NCBI GenBank assembly: GCA_033810155.1
Contig: JAPXKJ010000001.1
Location: 109,643-173,642, forward strand
Direction of reading: 5' to 3'
DNA from: UBA3907 sp033810155
GTDB taxonomy: Bacteria; Bacillota; Sulfobacillia; Fermentithermobacillales; Fermentithermobacillaceae
Length of the DNA: 64,000 bases
In this document: positions 43,730 to 51,586 of the stretch, one piece after another
Layout: each line of letters starts with the position of its first letter
How positions within the stretch are numbered: the first letter of the stretch is position 1
Notes under the pieces: model-generated
Seen by the model: the letters and a program-made list of their open reading frames with translations, nothing else
Databases searched by the model: none
What the model was told of the DNA's origin: nothing
Position numbers and translations under genes: made by a program

Positions 43730-45030
43730 TGTCAAACGATCTTCTCATAAAAGGCGGACGAGTTATAGATCCCTTAGCTAAGATTGACAAGGAATTGGAC
43801 CTGCTAATTTCGGATGGGAAAATCACCAGAATCGCTGATAACATAGAGAATCAAGATGTGATGCAGGTAATAGATGCGGACGGAAAAATCGTCATGCCCG
43901 GACTAATCGACATGCACACTCACCTTCGAGAACCCGGCTACGAATACAAAGAAGATATACAAAGTGGCACAAAAGCAGCTGCTATGGGAGGATTCACCGC
44001 AGTAGCCTGCATGCCTAATACTGAACCGCCATGTGATAACGACTCGGTAGTTTCCAATATACTCGAGATAGCCCAGAGGCATGGGTCCGTAAAAGTGTAC
44101 CCGATAGGTGCTGTAACAAAGGGAAGAGCCGGCAAACAACTGTCGGAAATGGGTGAGATGAAAAAAGCAGGCGCAGTTGCCTTTTCCGATGACGGGTCCC
44201 CGGTTGCAAACGCCGAAATCCTCAGATGCGCTATGGAATATCTGAAGTCTTTTGATGCAACCATCATAGACCATCCGGAAGACATGGCTCTTTCTGAGAA
44301 CGGCCAGATAAACTACGGACTCATATCCACAATGCTAGGATTAAAAGGTATCCCACGTGAAGCAGAGGAGATCATTGTGGCTCGGGACATACTCATCACA
44401 AATCTTACCAAAGGCAGGTTGCATCTTGCACACATTTCTACAAAAGGAGCCTTGAACCTGATAAGAGAAGCAAAGTCTAACGGGCTAAATGTCACATGTG
44501 AAGTCACTCCTCATCATCTGGTGCTTACAGAAGACTATGTTTGGAAAACAGGCTATGACACGAACACAAAGGTGAATCCACCGCTTAGGACGCAAGAGGA
44601 CGTAGAGTCTCTTAGAGTAGCGCTTTCGGACGGAACCATAGATGTAATAGCCACAGATCACGCCCCGCATCATCTGGACGATAAATGGGTTGAATTTGAC
44701 TATGCTGCTTTCGGCATAAGCGGACTGGAGACTGCGGTACCGCTTGTAATCGATAAGCTAGTAATACCTGGAATAATTGATTGGATGAGGATGGCTGAAA
44801 TAATGAGTAGCAATCCTGCAAAGATCCTCGGGGTGCCTGGTGGAACTCTGCAAGAAGGATGCGTTGCTGATATAACGATCATTGATCCTGAGCGTGAGCG
44901 TTCAGTGGATCCTAGATTCTTCATGTCAAAGGGGCAGAACACACCGTTTACAGGCTGGAGATTGACAGGCGCACCATACGCGACGATCGTGAATGGAAAG
45001 ACTGTGATGCTAGACGGGAGACTTGTGTAA
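43729..45030 (+). CDS. pyrC: Dihydroorotase
   Basis: This 433-aa class I dihydroorotase has the metal-binding DMHTHLREPGYEYKEDI (HxH), the ATDHAPHH motif and the GGFTAVACMPNTEPP segment. It closes carbamoyl aspartate to dihydroorotate. It overlaps pyrB and pyrK by one base on each side (TAATG), so translation is coupled. Confidence 0.97.
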   Translation: MSNDLLIKGGRVIDPLAKIDKELDLLISDGKITRIADNIENQDVMQVIDADGKIVMPGLIDMHTHLREPGYEYKEDIQSGTKAAAMGGFTAVACMPNTEPPCDNDSVVSNILEIAQRHGSVKVYPIGAVTKGRAGKQLSEMGEMKKAGAVAFSDDGSPVANAEILRCAMEYLKSFDATIIDHPEDMALSENGQINYGLISTMLGLKGIPREAEEIIVARDILITNLTKGRLHLAHISTKGALNLIREAKSNGLNVTCEVTPHHLVLTEDYVWKTGYDTNTKVNPPLRTQEDVESLRVALSDGTIDVIATDHAPHHLDDKWVEFDYAAFGISGLETAVPLVIDKLVIPGIIDWMRMAEIMSSNPAKILGVPGGTLQEGCVADITIIDPERERSVDPRFFMSKGQNTPFTGWRLTGAPYATIVNGKTVMLDGRLV

Positions 45031-45860
45031 TGTCCAAAGTAGAGATACTTGACGCGAAGGCGAAGGTGATCTCACTTTCCAAATGTCAAGGCAACGTCTA
45101 CAGGGCGATCCTTGAGGCTCCGGAGATCGCATCTCATGCAAAACCAATGCAATTCGTAGATGTCTTGGTTAGAGAATCCTTCGATCCCTTGCTAAGGAGG
45201 CCCTTCAGCCTTTCAGGTATTGAGCCAAGCAAAGGAACTATTGAGATCACGTGGGCAGTAGTCGGTAAGGGAACCGAGGTCATGACAAGGTGGCAGATTA
45301 ATCAACGCGTGAGAGTACTAGGTCCACTTGGAAACGGTCTTGATGGTGAGTTTTTCGAGGTCGCCGATAGACTCATCCTTATTGCAGGAGGCACAGGACT
45401 TGCACCTCTTTTCCCAGTGGCGAAGACTGCAAGGCATTTCGACATCGATACCACTGTGCTTTATGGGGCGAAGAGCCTCGACCTGGTTATGGATACAAAA
45501 CCTCTGGAACGAATCGGCTGCAAAGTTCATATAGCCACCGAAGACGGGTCTCAAGGAAGGAAAGGCCTGGTGACAGATGTGCTCAGAACTGAGTTTGACA
45601 TGAGCACAGACAAAAAAGAAGATAATAGACAGGTGCTCTCAGTAGCTTGTGGACCTCAGCCCATGCTTGCAGCCGTCAAATCACAGTTATCTGACACAAA
45701 TATCTCGCTATATGTTTCGCTTGAACAACGCATGGCATGTGGTTATGGTCTATGTCAGGGTTGCGTAGTCAAGTCAACGCGACCAGAAGACGGATACTAC
45801 CGAGTGTGCACTGACGGCCCTGTGTTTCCGGCTAGTAAGGTTGATCTGGAGCGTGAATAA
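45030..45860 (+). CDS. pyrK: Dihydroorotate dehydrogenase electron transfer subunit
   Basis: PyrK (276 aa) is the iron-sulfur flavoprotein that lets class 1B PyrD use NAD+. The FAD-binding RRPFSLSG, the NAD-binding LILIAGGTGLAPLFPVA and the C-terminal [2Fe-2S] cysteines (MACGYGLCQGCVVK ... YRVC) are all present. Paired with pyrD, 2 bases downstream. NAD-linked dihydroorotate oxidation fits an anaerobic lifestyle. Confidence 0.95.
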   Translation: MSKVEILDAKAKVISLSKCQGNVYRAILEAPEIASHAKPMQFVDVLVRESFDPLLRRPFSLSGIEPSKGTIEITWAVVGKGTEVMTRWQINQRVRVLGPLGNGLDGEFFEVADRLILIAGGTGLAPLFPVAKTARHFDIDTTVLYGAKSLDLVMDTKPLERIGCKVHIATEDGSQGRKGLVTDVLRTEFDMSTDKKEDNRQVLSVACGPQPMLAAVKSQLSDTNISLYVSLEQRMACGYGLCQGCVVKSTRPEDGYYRVCTDGPVFPASKVDLERE

Positions 45861-45862
45861 AA

Positions 45863-46771
45863 ATGGATCTTTCCGTTAATTTAGGAGGTCTGGTGATTGA
45901 TAAACCAATAATCGCTGCCTCGGGAACTTTCGGTTACGGACGGGAATACAGTCGTGCGGGAAGTATAGACTGGTTTGGAGGAGTGACCGTAAAGGGAACT
46001 ACACTTATGCCTCGATATGGCAATCCCCCTCTAAGGATCCATGAGACTTCTGCAGGCCTTCTAAACTCCATTGGACTGCAAAACCCTGGCGCAAGAGCTG
46101 TAATCGACTGTGAGATACCTTGGCTTTCCCAGTTTGGAATTCCAATAATAGTTAACATCTCAGCCGATTCCTATTCCGAGTTTTCCGAATTGGCTCGCAT
46201 GTTTGCAGATTGTCCTGAAGTATCTGCTCTGGAAGTGAACGTGTCTTGTCCTAACGTCGATTCGGGCGGCATGGCTTTTGGGACCAGCCCAGGAGCTTGC
46301 TACAGGGCAACAAAGGCGGTACGGCGCCACTGGTCAAAGCCTTTAATCGTGAAACTAACTCCAAATGTAACCAACATCTCAGAGATAGCCAAAGCAGCCG
46401 TAGAAGCCGGAGCAGACAGTCTTTCTCTGATAAACACGCTGGTTGGGATGGCAATCGATGTAGATACCAAAAGACCGGTTCTAGGAAACATTACGGGCGG
46501 ATTATCCGGTCCTTGCATAAAGCCCGTCGCCCTCCGCTGCGTCTGGGAAGTATCTCAAGCGGTACCGGTACCCATAATCGGGATGGGTGGGATAGTCTCC
46601 GCCCGAGATGCCCTTGAGTTTATCATGGCAGGAGCATCAGCAGTTGCTATTGGGACTGCTCTGTTGGTAGACCCCTACGCACCAAAGGCAATCATCGAAG
46701 GCATATCATCTTACTGTGAATCTCACGAGATTGATTCGCTCAGCAGTATTAGAGGCATCGCTTGGAAATGA
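45863..46771 (+). CDS. pyrD: Dihydroorotate dehydrogenase, class 1B catalytic subunit
   Basis: PyrD (302 aa) oxidises dihydroorotate to orotate. The FMN TIM barrel shows IIAASGTFGYGREYS, the catalytic cysteine in VNVSCPNVD, VKLTPNVTNI and GMGGIVSARDALEF. The last visible gene of the operon; pyrE, pyrF and carAB are not here. It converges on rqcH with a 9-base gap. Confidence 0.96.
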   Translation: MDLSVNLGGLVIDKPIIAASGTFGYGREYSRAGSIDWFGGVTVKGTTLMPRYGNPPLRIHETSAGLLNSIGLQNPGARAVIDCEIPWLSQFGIPIIVNISADSYSEFSELARMFADCPEVSALEVNVSCPNVDSGGMAFGTSPGACYRATKAVRRHWSKPLIVKLTPNVTNISEIAKAAVEAGADSLSLINTLVGMAIDVDTKRPVLGNITGGLSGPCIKPVALRCVWEVSQAVPVPIIGMGGIVSARDALEFIMAGASAVAIGTALLVDPYAPKAIIEGISSYCESHEIDSLSSIRGIAWK

Positions 46772-46780
46772 GACAGGTCG

Positions 46781-48490
46781 TTAAATTTCCACGATGATAG
46801 TTTTGGCACCTTTGTAGGTTACAAAGCCCGGGGGGCTACCTCCGGGCTTTTTGACGTTTGTCGCATCTGTATAATCCACCTCAACTTTTCCCGCCAAATT
46901 GCCGTCGCTTCTCTGTGCCGCAATTCTCGCGGCCCAAAGAAGAGTCTCAGGCGTTATATCACCGCGGTATGGAGTACGCAAAAGAACATGCGCGCCTCTA
47001 AGGTTCTTGGCATGTAACCATATATCTCCCGGTCTTTTTATCCTCCTTACTATGTAATCGTTTCCTTGCGCATTCTTACCTATATACAATGTACCCTCCC
47101 CGCTCGATAGGATTTCAACTGAGCCCCTAGGGCCGCTCGACGACGAAACTTTGGCAGGCCGCCGATTCCTCTTGTCGGTCACTTTTCGCATCCCGATGCC
47201 AGCTTCGCGGGCAACTTGTACCGCCTGTTCGCATAGATCGTTCAAACTGTCCAAATCATGTTCCTCATTTAGAGACTTGTCGATTTGCTGTAATCGTTCT
47301 AGGAGAATGCGTGACTCTGCTAATGAATCGCTCAGTATCTTGTTTGCTCTTTTTAGCTTTGCATACTTCTTGTAATATCTTCGGGCGTTTTCCTTTGCCG
47401 AAAATCTCGGGTCAAGAGGAACAAAGACCCTCTCAGGCGGAGTCTTATAGTAATCAAGAACCTCGATGCTATCGTGACCGGCAGGAAGGGATTGAGGCGC
47501 AGAATCTATGAGTTCTGCCCAGACACGAAATTTCTCAAATTCGGTCGCTTGTTCAAGGTCTTTTTGTTGCGATAAATACCTAGATAAAACCTTATCATGA
47601 ACCTTCTTCCAAATAGCCCTAGTCTCTCGTTCGAGTCTTTTGTACTCTTCGAAGTAGATGGCGTAATCTCTGTATGCTGAAATACCTTCCAACACTGAGT
47701 CAAAGGCTGAAACACAGTCTAGATGGTGCAAAGGGAAAACCGAGAAAACAGGTTCGCCAGAATTACGAAGGTAAATCGCAGGGTGGAACTGTTCTTCAAG
47801 CAAGGCATATCTGAGACCTCTCAAAGACTCAAGGAGCAACTCGAAACACGCCGGATCGAGGGCGTCATCTTTTCTCAAACCTAAGCCGGCGATAAGGCTC
47901 AAAGCAAGGTCTTTCCCAACCCCTTCGAATTTGGACATAATCCAGTTAACTGCCGGTTCTCCACTACAATAAAGATCTTGCACCTCACAAAGGGCAGACC
48001 CTGACAAGAGATTACGTTTCTCGGACTTTGGCGGACAATAGCCACAGCCGGTCTGAAACCTAGCGCTGGTTTCGGGAAAATGAAACTCAACGATTCCCTC
48101 ATTGAGCAATCCAAAACCTCCACCTGTACCTGCACCGTCAAGAACCAAGGTGTAAGTGCATAGATTTCCGAAATCGTCGTGGCCCGAGAACTCGAAATAG
48201 ACTACCCTATCCAACCCCTCCTGATGTACTTTCTGCAAAACGCCTCCTTCAAGACGCTTTCTGAGCCTAAAACAGATTCCCGAAGGTGTTTTTGGCATAT
48301 CCCTTGATTCATTCACGAGACCGAAGAAAGGAACGTTTTTCTCCAGTGAAATTACAAGATCTTTTCTCATCTCTGGGCTCCAAAGACCAAACACTAGTTC
48401 CTTCTCCTTTGGATGATATATTTTCTGCACCCTAAGCGGAAGACATTGATCTATACTGCGGTTAAGGGCATACAAGGTTATTCCGTCCAA
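46781..48490 (-). CDS. rqcH: Ribosome quality control protein RqcH (NFACT family)
   Basis: This 569-aa protein is the bacterial Rqc2/NEMF homologue. It binds stalled 50S-peptidyl-tRNA complexes and adds alanine tails for degradation. NFACT-N holds FRLRKRLEGG and the GLDRVVYFEF segment with the Asp-Arg pair used for tRNA contact. A long coiled coil lies in the middle (about 285-440). The C-terminal NFACT-R domain has GNDYIVRRIKRPGDIWLHAKNLRGAHVLL in short motifs. Start is TTG 48490 after GGAAGGTG. Older annotation calls this family fibronectin-binding protein. Confidence 0.95.
   Translation of the reverse strand: MDGITLYALNRSIDQCLPLRVQKIYHPKEKELVFGLWSPEMRKDLVISLEKNVPFFGLVNESRDMPKTPSGICFRLRKRLEGGVLQKVHQEGLDRVVYFEFSGHDDFGNLCTYTLVLDGAGTGGGFGLLNEGIVEFHFPETSARFQTGCGYCPPKSEKRNLLSGSALCEVQDLYCSGEPAVNWIMSKFEGVGKDLALSLIAGLGLRKDDALDPACFELLLESLRGLRYALLEEQFHPAIYLRNSGEPVFSVFPLHHLDCVSAFDSVLEGISAYRDYAIYFEEYKRLERETRAIWKKVHDKVLSRYLSQQKDLEQATEFEKFRVWAELIDSAPQSLPAGHDSIEVLDYYKTPPERVFVPLDPRFSAKENARRYYKKYAKLKRANKILSDSLAESRILLERLQQIDKSLNEEHDLDSLNDLCEQAVQVAREAGIGMRKVTDKRNRRPAKVSSSSGPRGSVEILSSGEGTLYIGKNAQGNDYIVRRIKRPGDIWLHAKNLRGAHVLLRTPYRGDITPETLLWAARIAAQRSDGNLAGKVEVDYTDATNVKKPGGSPPGFVTYKGAKTIIVEI
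46823..46852 (+). terminator. pyr operon terminator embedded in the rqcH coding region
   Basis: AAAGCCCGG (46823-46831) pairs perfectly with CCGGGCTTT (46842-46850), followed by TT to give a T5 run on the plus strand. It begins about 50 bases after the pyrD stop and lies within the 3' end of the convergent rqcH, where it encodes the KKPGGSPPGF region on the minus strand. Confidence 0.8.
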
Positions 48491-48565
48491 AACAACACAC
48501 CTTCCATCACCAAACTCATATTTACTGATATTATATCCTTAGGAGAGGCAAAGGAGTGACAAGAC

Positions 48566-48934
48566 GTGAGCGTTGGGCTAAAAAGAGAAGCCTTCGAAGA
48601 TTCGGGATTTTCGATCCTAGATGAATATGAGGGTTTTCTGAAGGTGGAAAAAGGTCATTGCGAAATATACGTAAAAGCCGAAGACCGAACAATCACTCTG
48701 AAATTGCCGGTAATTGAACTTTTCGGCAAACGAAAAACCTCCCTTCCTCTTATGGAATATTTGCTCAAGAGAAATGGTGAGATGAACGGGCCAGGTTTTT
48801 TTGGCATAGAAGGTGACTGCGTGTATTATGCGGCAATAGTGCCTATCTGCAAAAAGCCTGAAGAGATAGCCCTGGAGATGCAGGAGATAATTGAAAGGTT
48901 GGCTCCTAAGATTATTAACGTATCAGACAAATAG
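48566..48934 (+). CDS. Conserved-looking hypothetical protein (122 aa)
   Basis: I do not recognise this gene. The protein is soluble and mixed alpha/beta: EAFEDSGFSILDEYEGFLKVEKGHCEIYVKAED, then a C-terminal amphipathic helix PEEIALEMQEIIERLAPKI. The layout loosely resembles small YbjN or secretion-chaperone-like folds, but this is only an impression. It starts at GTG 48566 with AAAGGAGTGAC upstream and is divergent from rqcH. Codon use looks like its neighbours. Confidence 0.7.
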   Translation: MSVGLKREAFEDSGFSILDEYEGFLKVEKGHCEIYVKAEDRTITLKLPVIELFGKRKTSLPLMEYLLKRNGEMNGPGFFGIEGDCVYYAAIVPICKKPEEIALEMQEIIERLAPKIINVSDK

Positions 48935-49007
48935 CGGCCAGGCCAAATATGTAGACCGTTTCAGTGCAATGGCAACTTAGAAGATCAGGAGGTGAAGCAA
49001 TCTGAAA

Positions 49008-49784
49008 TTGCTTGTATGCGATCTGGACGGCACCTTAGTTGGCCCAACAGAGGATGGACTAGACACAGCACGGGAGATTCTGGACTATTGTAGGTCCCAA
49101 GGAATCAAGGTGACCATAGCTACAGGCAGAGTTTTCGGTGCTGCAGAGAAATACGTTGCATACCTTAGGATTGACCAGCCAGTCATCGCAAACGGAGGAG
49201 CTCTAATTGCAGAACTGGGAAAACCGCCAATCTACGAAAAGACCATAGACAAGGCAACATCGCTTTGTATTGCGGAAAAACTCAGAAAACTCCGATACCC
49301 GTTTTACTTCTTGGTCGGAAGAGACATGTACTCGGAGTTCACGGGACCTCAAACTCAGAGATATTCTCAGATCCTGCGGTTTCCAATAGAAGTCGTGAGC
49401 TCACTCTGCGAAGTAGATGGTTGCCCAACCCAGATCGTAGTACGTGTTCCGCCAGAAGAGGCAGACACGCTCTTATGCCAACTCGATTCCATGTGGCCTC
49501 AAGTTACTTTGATTAAGAGTCTACCGCATCTAATAGAAATCCAACCTGCGGGCGTATCAAAAGCAAATGCCTTGGCTTTTCTTTCCAGTTACCTGGGCAT
49601 ACCAAGAGAGGAGATCCTATCCATAGGCGACGGCCTCAACGATTTAGATATGCTCATGTGGTCCGGGATGAAGGCAGCAGTATCCAACGCGCACGACGCT
49701 GTAAAGGAGAGAGTGCCCTACGTCTCTTCAAGACCCTATGCAGAAGGAGTTAAAGAGATAGTGGAGAAGTTTATTAAGTGCTAA
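49008..49784 (+). CDS. Cof-type HAD-IIB family hydrolase
   Basis: This 258-aa phosphatase has the HAD motifs: I, CDLDGTLVGP (nucleophile Asp in DLDGT); II, VTIATGRVFGA; and III/IV, SIGDGLNDLDMLMWSG. The large C2B cap between motifs II and III marks the Cof/YbiV sugar-phosphate phosphatase group. Substrate unknown. The AGGAGGTG at 48988-48995 is better spaced for a CTG at 49002 (giving MKLLVCDLDG) than for TTG 49008, so a CTG start is possible. Confidence 0.9.
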   Translation: MLVCDLDGTLVGPTEDGLDTAREILDYCRSQGIKVTIATGRVFGAAEKYVAYLRIDQPVIANGGALIAELGKPPIYEKTIDKATSLCIAEKLRKLRYPFYFLVGRDMYSEFTGPQTQRYSQILRFPIEVVSSLCEVDGCPTQIVVRVPPEEADTLLCQLDSMWPQVTLIKSLPHLIEIQPAGVSKANALAFLSSYLGIPREEILSIGDGLNDLDMLMWSGMKAAVSNAHDAVKERVPYVSSRPYAEGVKEIVEKFIKC

Positions 49785-49811
49785 GTACGAGAAAAAGGAG
49801 GATAATTTCCA

Positions 49812-51455
49812 ATGAAACAACCTATCAAAGCCCCTAGGGGTAATACGCTAACCTGCAAAGGATGGCAACAGGAAGCTGCGCTCCGAATGTTGATGAATAA
49901 CCTCGAAAATGCAGAAAAACCCGAGGAACTCATAGTCTATGGTGGCACGGGAAAAGCTGCTAGAAATTGGGAATGCTACGAAGCGATAGTGAAAGCGCTT
50001 CAGGAGCTTGAAGACGATGAAACCCTATTGGTTCAATCCGGAAAGCCGGTAGCGGTTTTCCCAACCCACAAATATGCCCCTAGGGTTCTCATCTCAAATG
50101 CAATGTTGGTCCCTCACTGGGCCACATGGGAGAATTTCTGGGAATTGGAAGAAAAAGGTCTGACCATGTACGGCCAAATGACTGCGGGAAGTTGGATATA
50201 CATTGGAACACAGGGTATATTGCAAGGCACTTACGAAACCCTGGCATCTTTGGCAAATATGCATTTCGGTGGAAGTCTTAAAGGCAAATTGGTGCTCACT
50301 GCAGGATTAGGTGGAATGGGTGGGGCACAGCCTTTGGCCATTACGATGAACGATGGGGTAGGCATAATTGTAGAAATAGATCCTCTACGCATACGAAAAA
50401 GACATGAGATTGGGTACGTAGATGTTATCGCCGAAAACCTGGATCAAGCCATAGACATCGCGCAAAAGCACCTAGATGCAGGTACACCTATTTCAATAGC
50501 TTTGGAAGGAAATGCTTCCGACACTCATTGTGAGCTTCTAAGTAGGGGTATCATCCCTTCTGTGGTTACTGACCAAACCTCAGCTCATGATGCTCTTAAT
50601 GGCTATGTACCCGGTGGTATGTCTTTTGACGAGGCTTTGGCGCTTAGGAAAGAAAACCCCTCTGAATACTTGCGATTGTCAAAAGAATCCATGAAAAGAC
50701 ATTGTCAAGCTATGGTCGAGATGCAGAAACGCGGTGCCATAGTATTCGACTATGGCAATAACCTGCGAGGTCAGGCCAAAGAGGCCGGATACGAAGAGGC
50801 ATTCGCCTATCCCGGCTTTGTTCCTGCGTATATCAGACCTTTGTTCTGCGAAGGTAAGGGGCCGTTTAGGTGGGCAGCTCTTTCTGGGGATCCGGAAGAC
50901 ATCATCAAGACCGACGAAGCTGTCTTGGAACTTTTCCCAGAAAACGCCGGTCTAAAGCGTTGGATAACAAAGGCTGAGAAGCATGTGCCCTTTGAAGGAC
51001 TTCCTTCGAGAGTGTGTTGGCTTGGCTATGGAGAAAGAGTTAAGTTTGGTCTTAGGATCAACGATATGGTAAGACAGGGCATATTGAAGGCGCCAATTGT
51101 AATTGGCAGAGACCATCTAGATACGGGCTCCGTGGCATCACCCTATCGCGAAACTGAAGGGATGAAGGACGGTTCTGATGCGATCGCGGACTGGCCCATA
51201 TTGAACGCACTTATAAACGCAGTTAACGGAGCTACCTGGATTTCTGTTCACCACGGTGGCGGGGTAGGGATTGGCCTGTCTATACACGCAGGTATGGTTG
51301 TGGTTGCAGACGGTACCGACGAAGCAGACTGGAGACTCTCAAGAGTCCTTAACACAGATCCTGGCACAGGTGTAGTTCGCCACGCTGACGCAGGATATGA
51401 AACAGCTATCAAAACTGCCAAAGAGGGGAAAATCAAGATACCGATGCTGAAATGA
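49812..51455 (+). CDS. hutU: Urocanate hydratase
   Basis: This 547-aa NAD-dependent enzyme converts urocanate to imidazolonepropionate, the second step of histidine breakdown. Landmarks are ELIVYGGTGKAARNWE, WIYIGTQGILQGTYET, LTAGLGGMGGAQPLA and RDHLDTGSVASPYRETEGMKDGSDAIADWP in short segments. Length is normal. None of hutH, hutI, ftcD or hutG is adjacent, so it is an orphan in this window. AAAAGGAGG lies upstream of ATG 49812. Confidence 0.97.
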   Translation: MKQPIKAPRGNTLTCKGWQQEAALRMLMNNLENAEKPEELIVYGGTGKAARNWECYEAIVKALQELEDDETLLVQSGKPVAVFPTHKYAPRVLISNAMLVPHWATWENFWELEEKGLTMYGQMTAGSWIYIGTQGILQGTYETLASLANMHFGGSLKGKLVLTAGLGGMGGAQPLAITMNDGVGIIVEIDPLRIRKRHEIGYVDVIAENLDQAIDIAQKHLDAGTPISIALEGNASDTHCELLSRGIIPSVVTDQTSAHDALNGYVPGGMSFDEALALRKENPSEYLRLSKESMKRHCQAMVEMQKRGAIVFDYGNNLRGQAKEAGYEEAFAYPGFVPAYIRPLFCEGKGPFRWAALSGDPEDIIKTDEAVLELFPENAGLKRWITKAEKHVPFEGLPSRVCWLGYGERVKFGLRINDMVRQGILKAPIVIGRDHLDTGSVASPYRETEGMKDGSDAIADWPILNALINAVNGATWISVHHGGGVGIGLSIHAGMVVVADGTDEADWRLSRVLNTDPGTGVVRHADAGYETAIKTAKEGKIKIPMLK

Positions 51456-51586
51456 CATGACCTATAGCCTATTTTGCTTGATTGAAGGAAACCTTAACGC
51501 ACGAGTAGAAGAGTCTTGTGTACTTAGGTAGGTATATGCAGGCGAAACTCATTTTAAACGGATATACAAAGGAGGTCTATCTCCTG

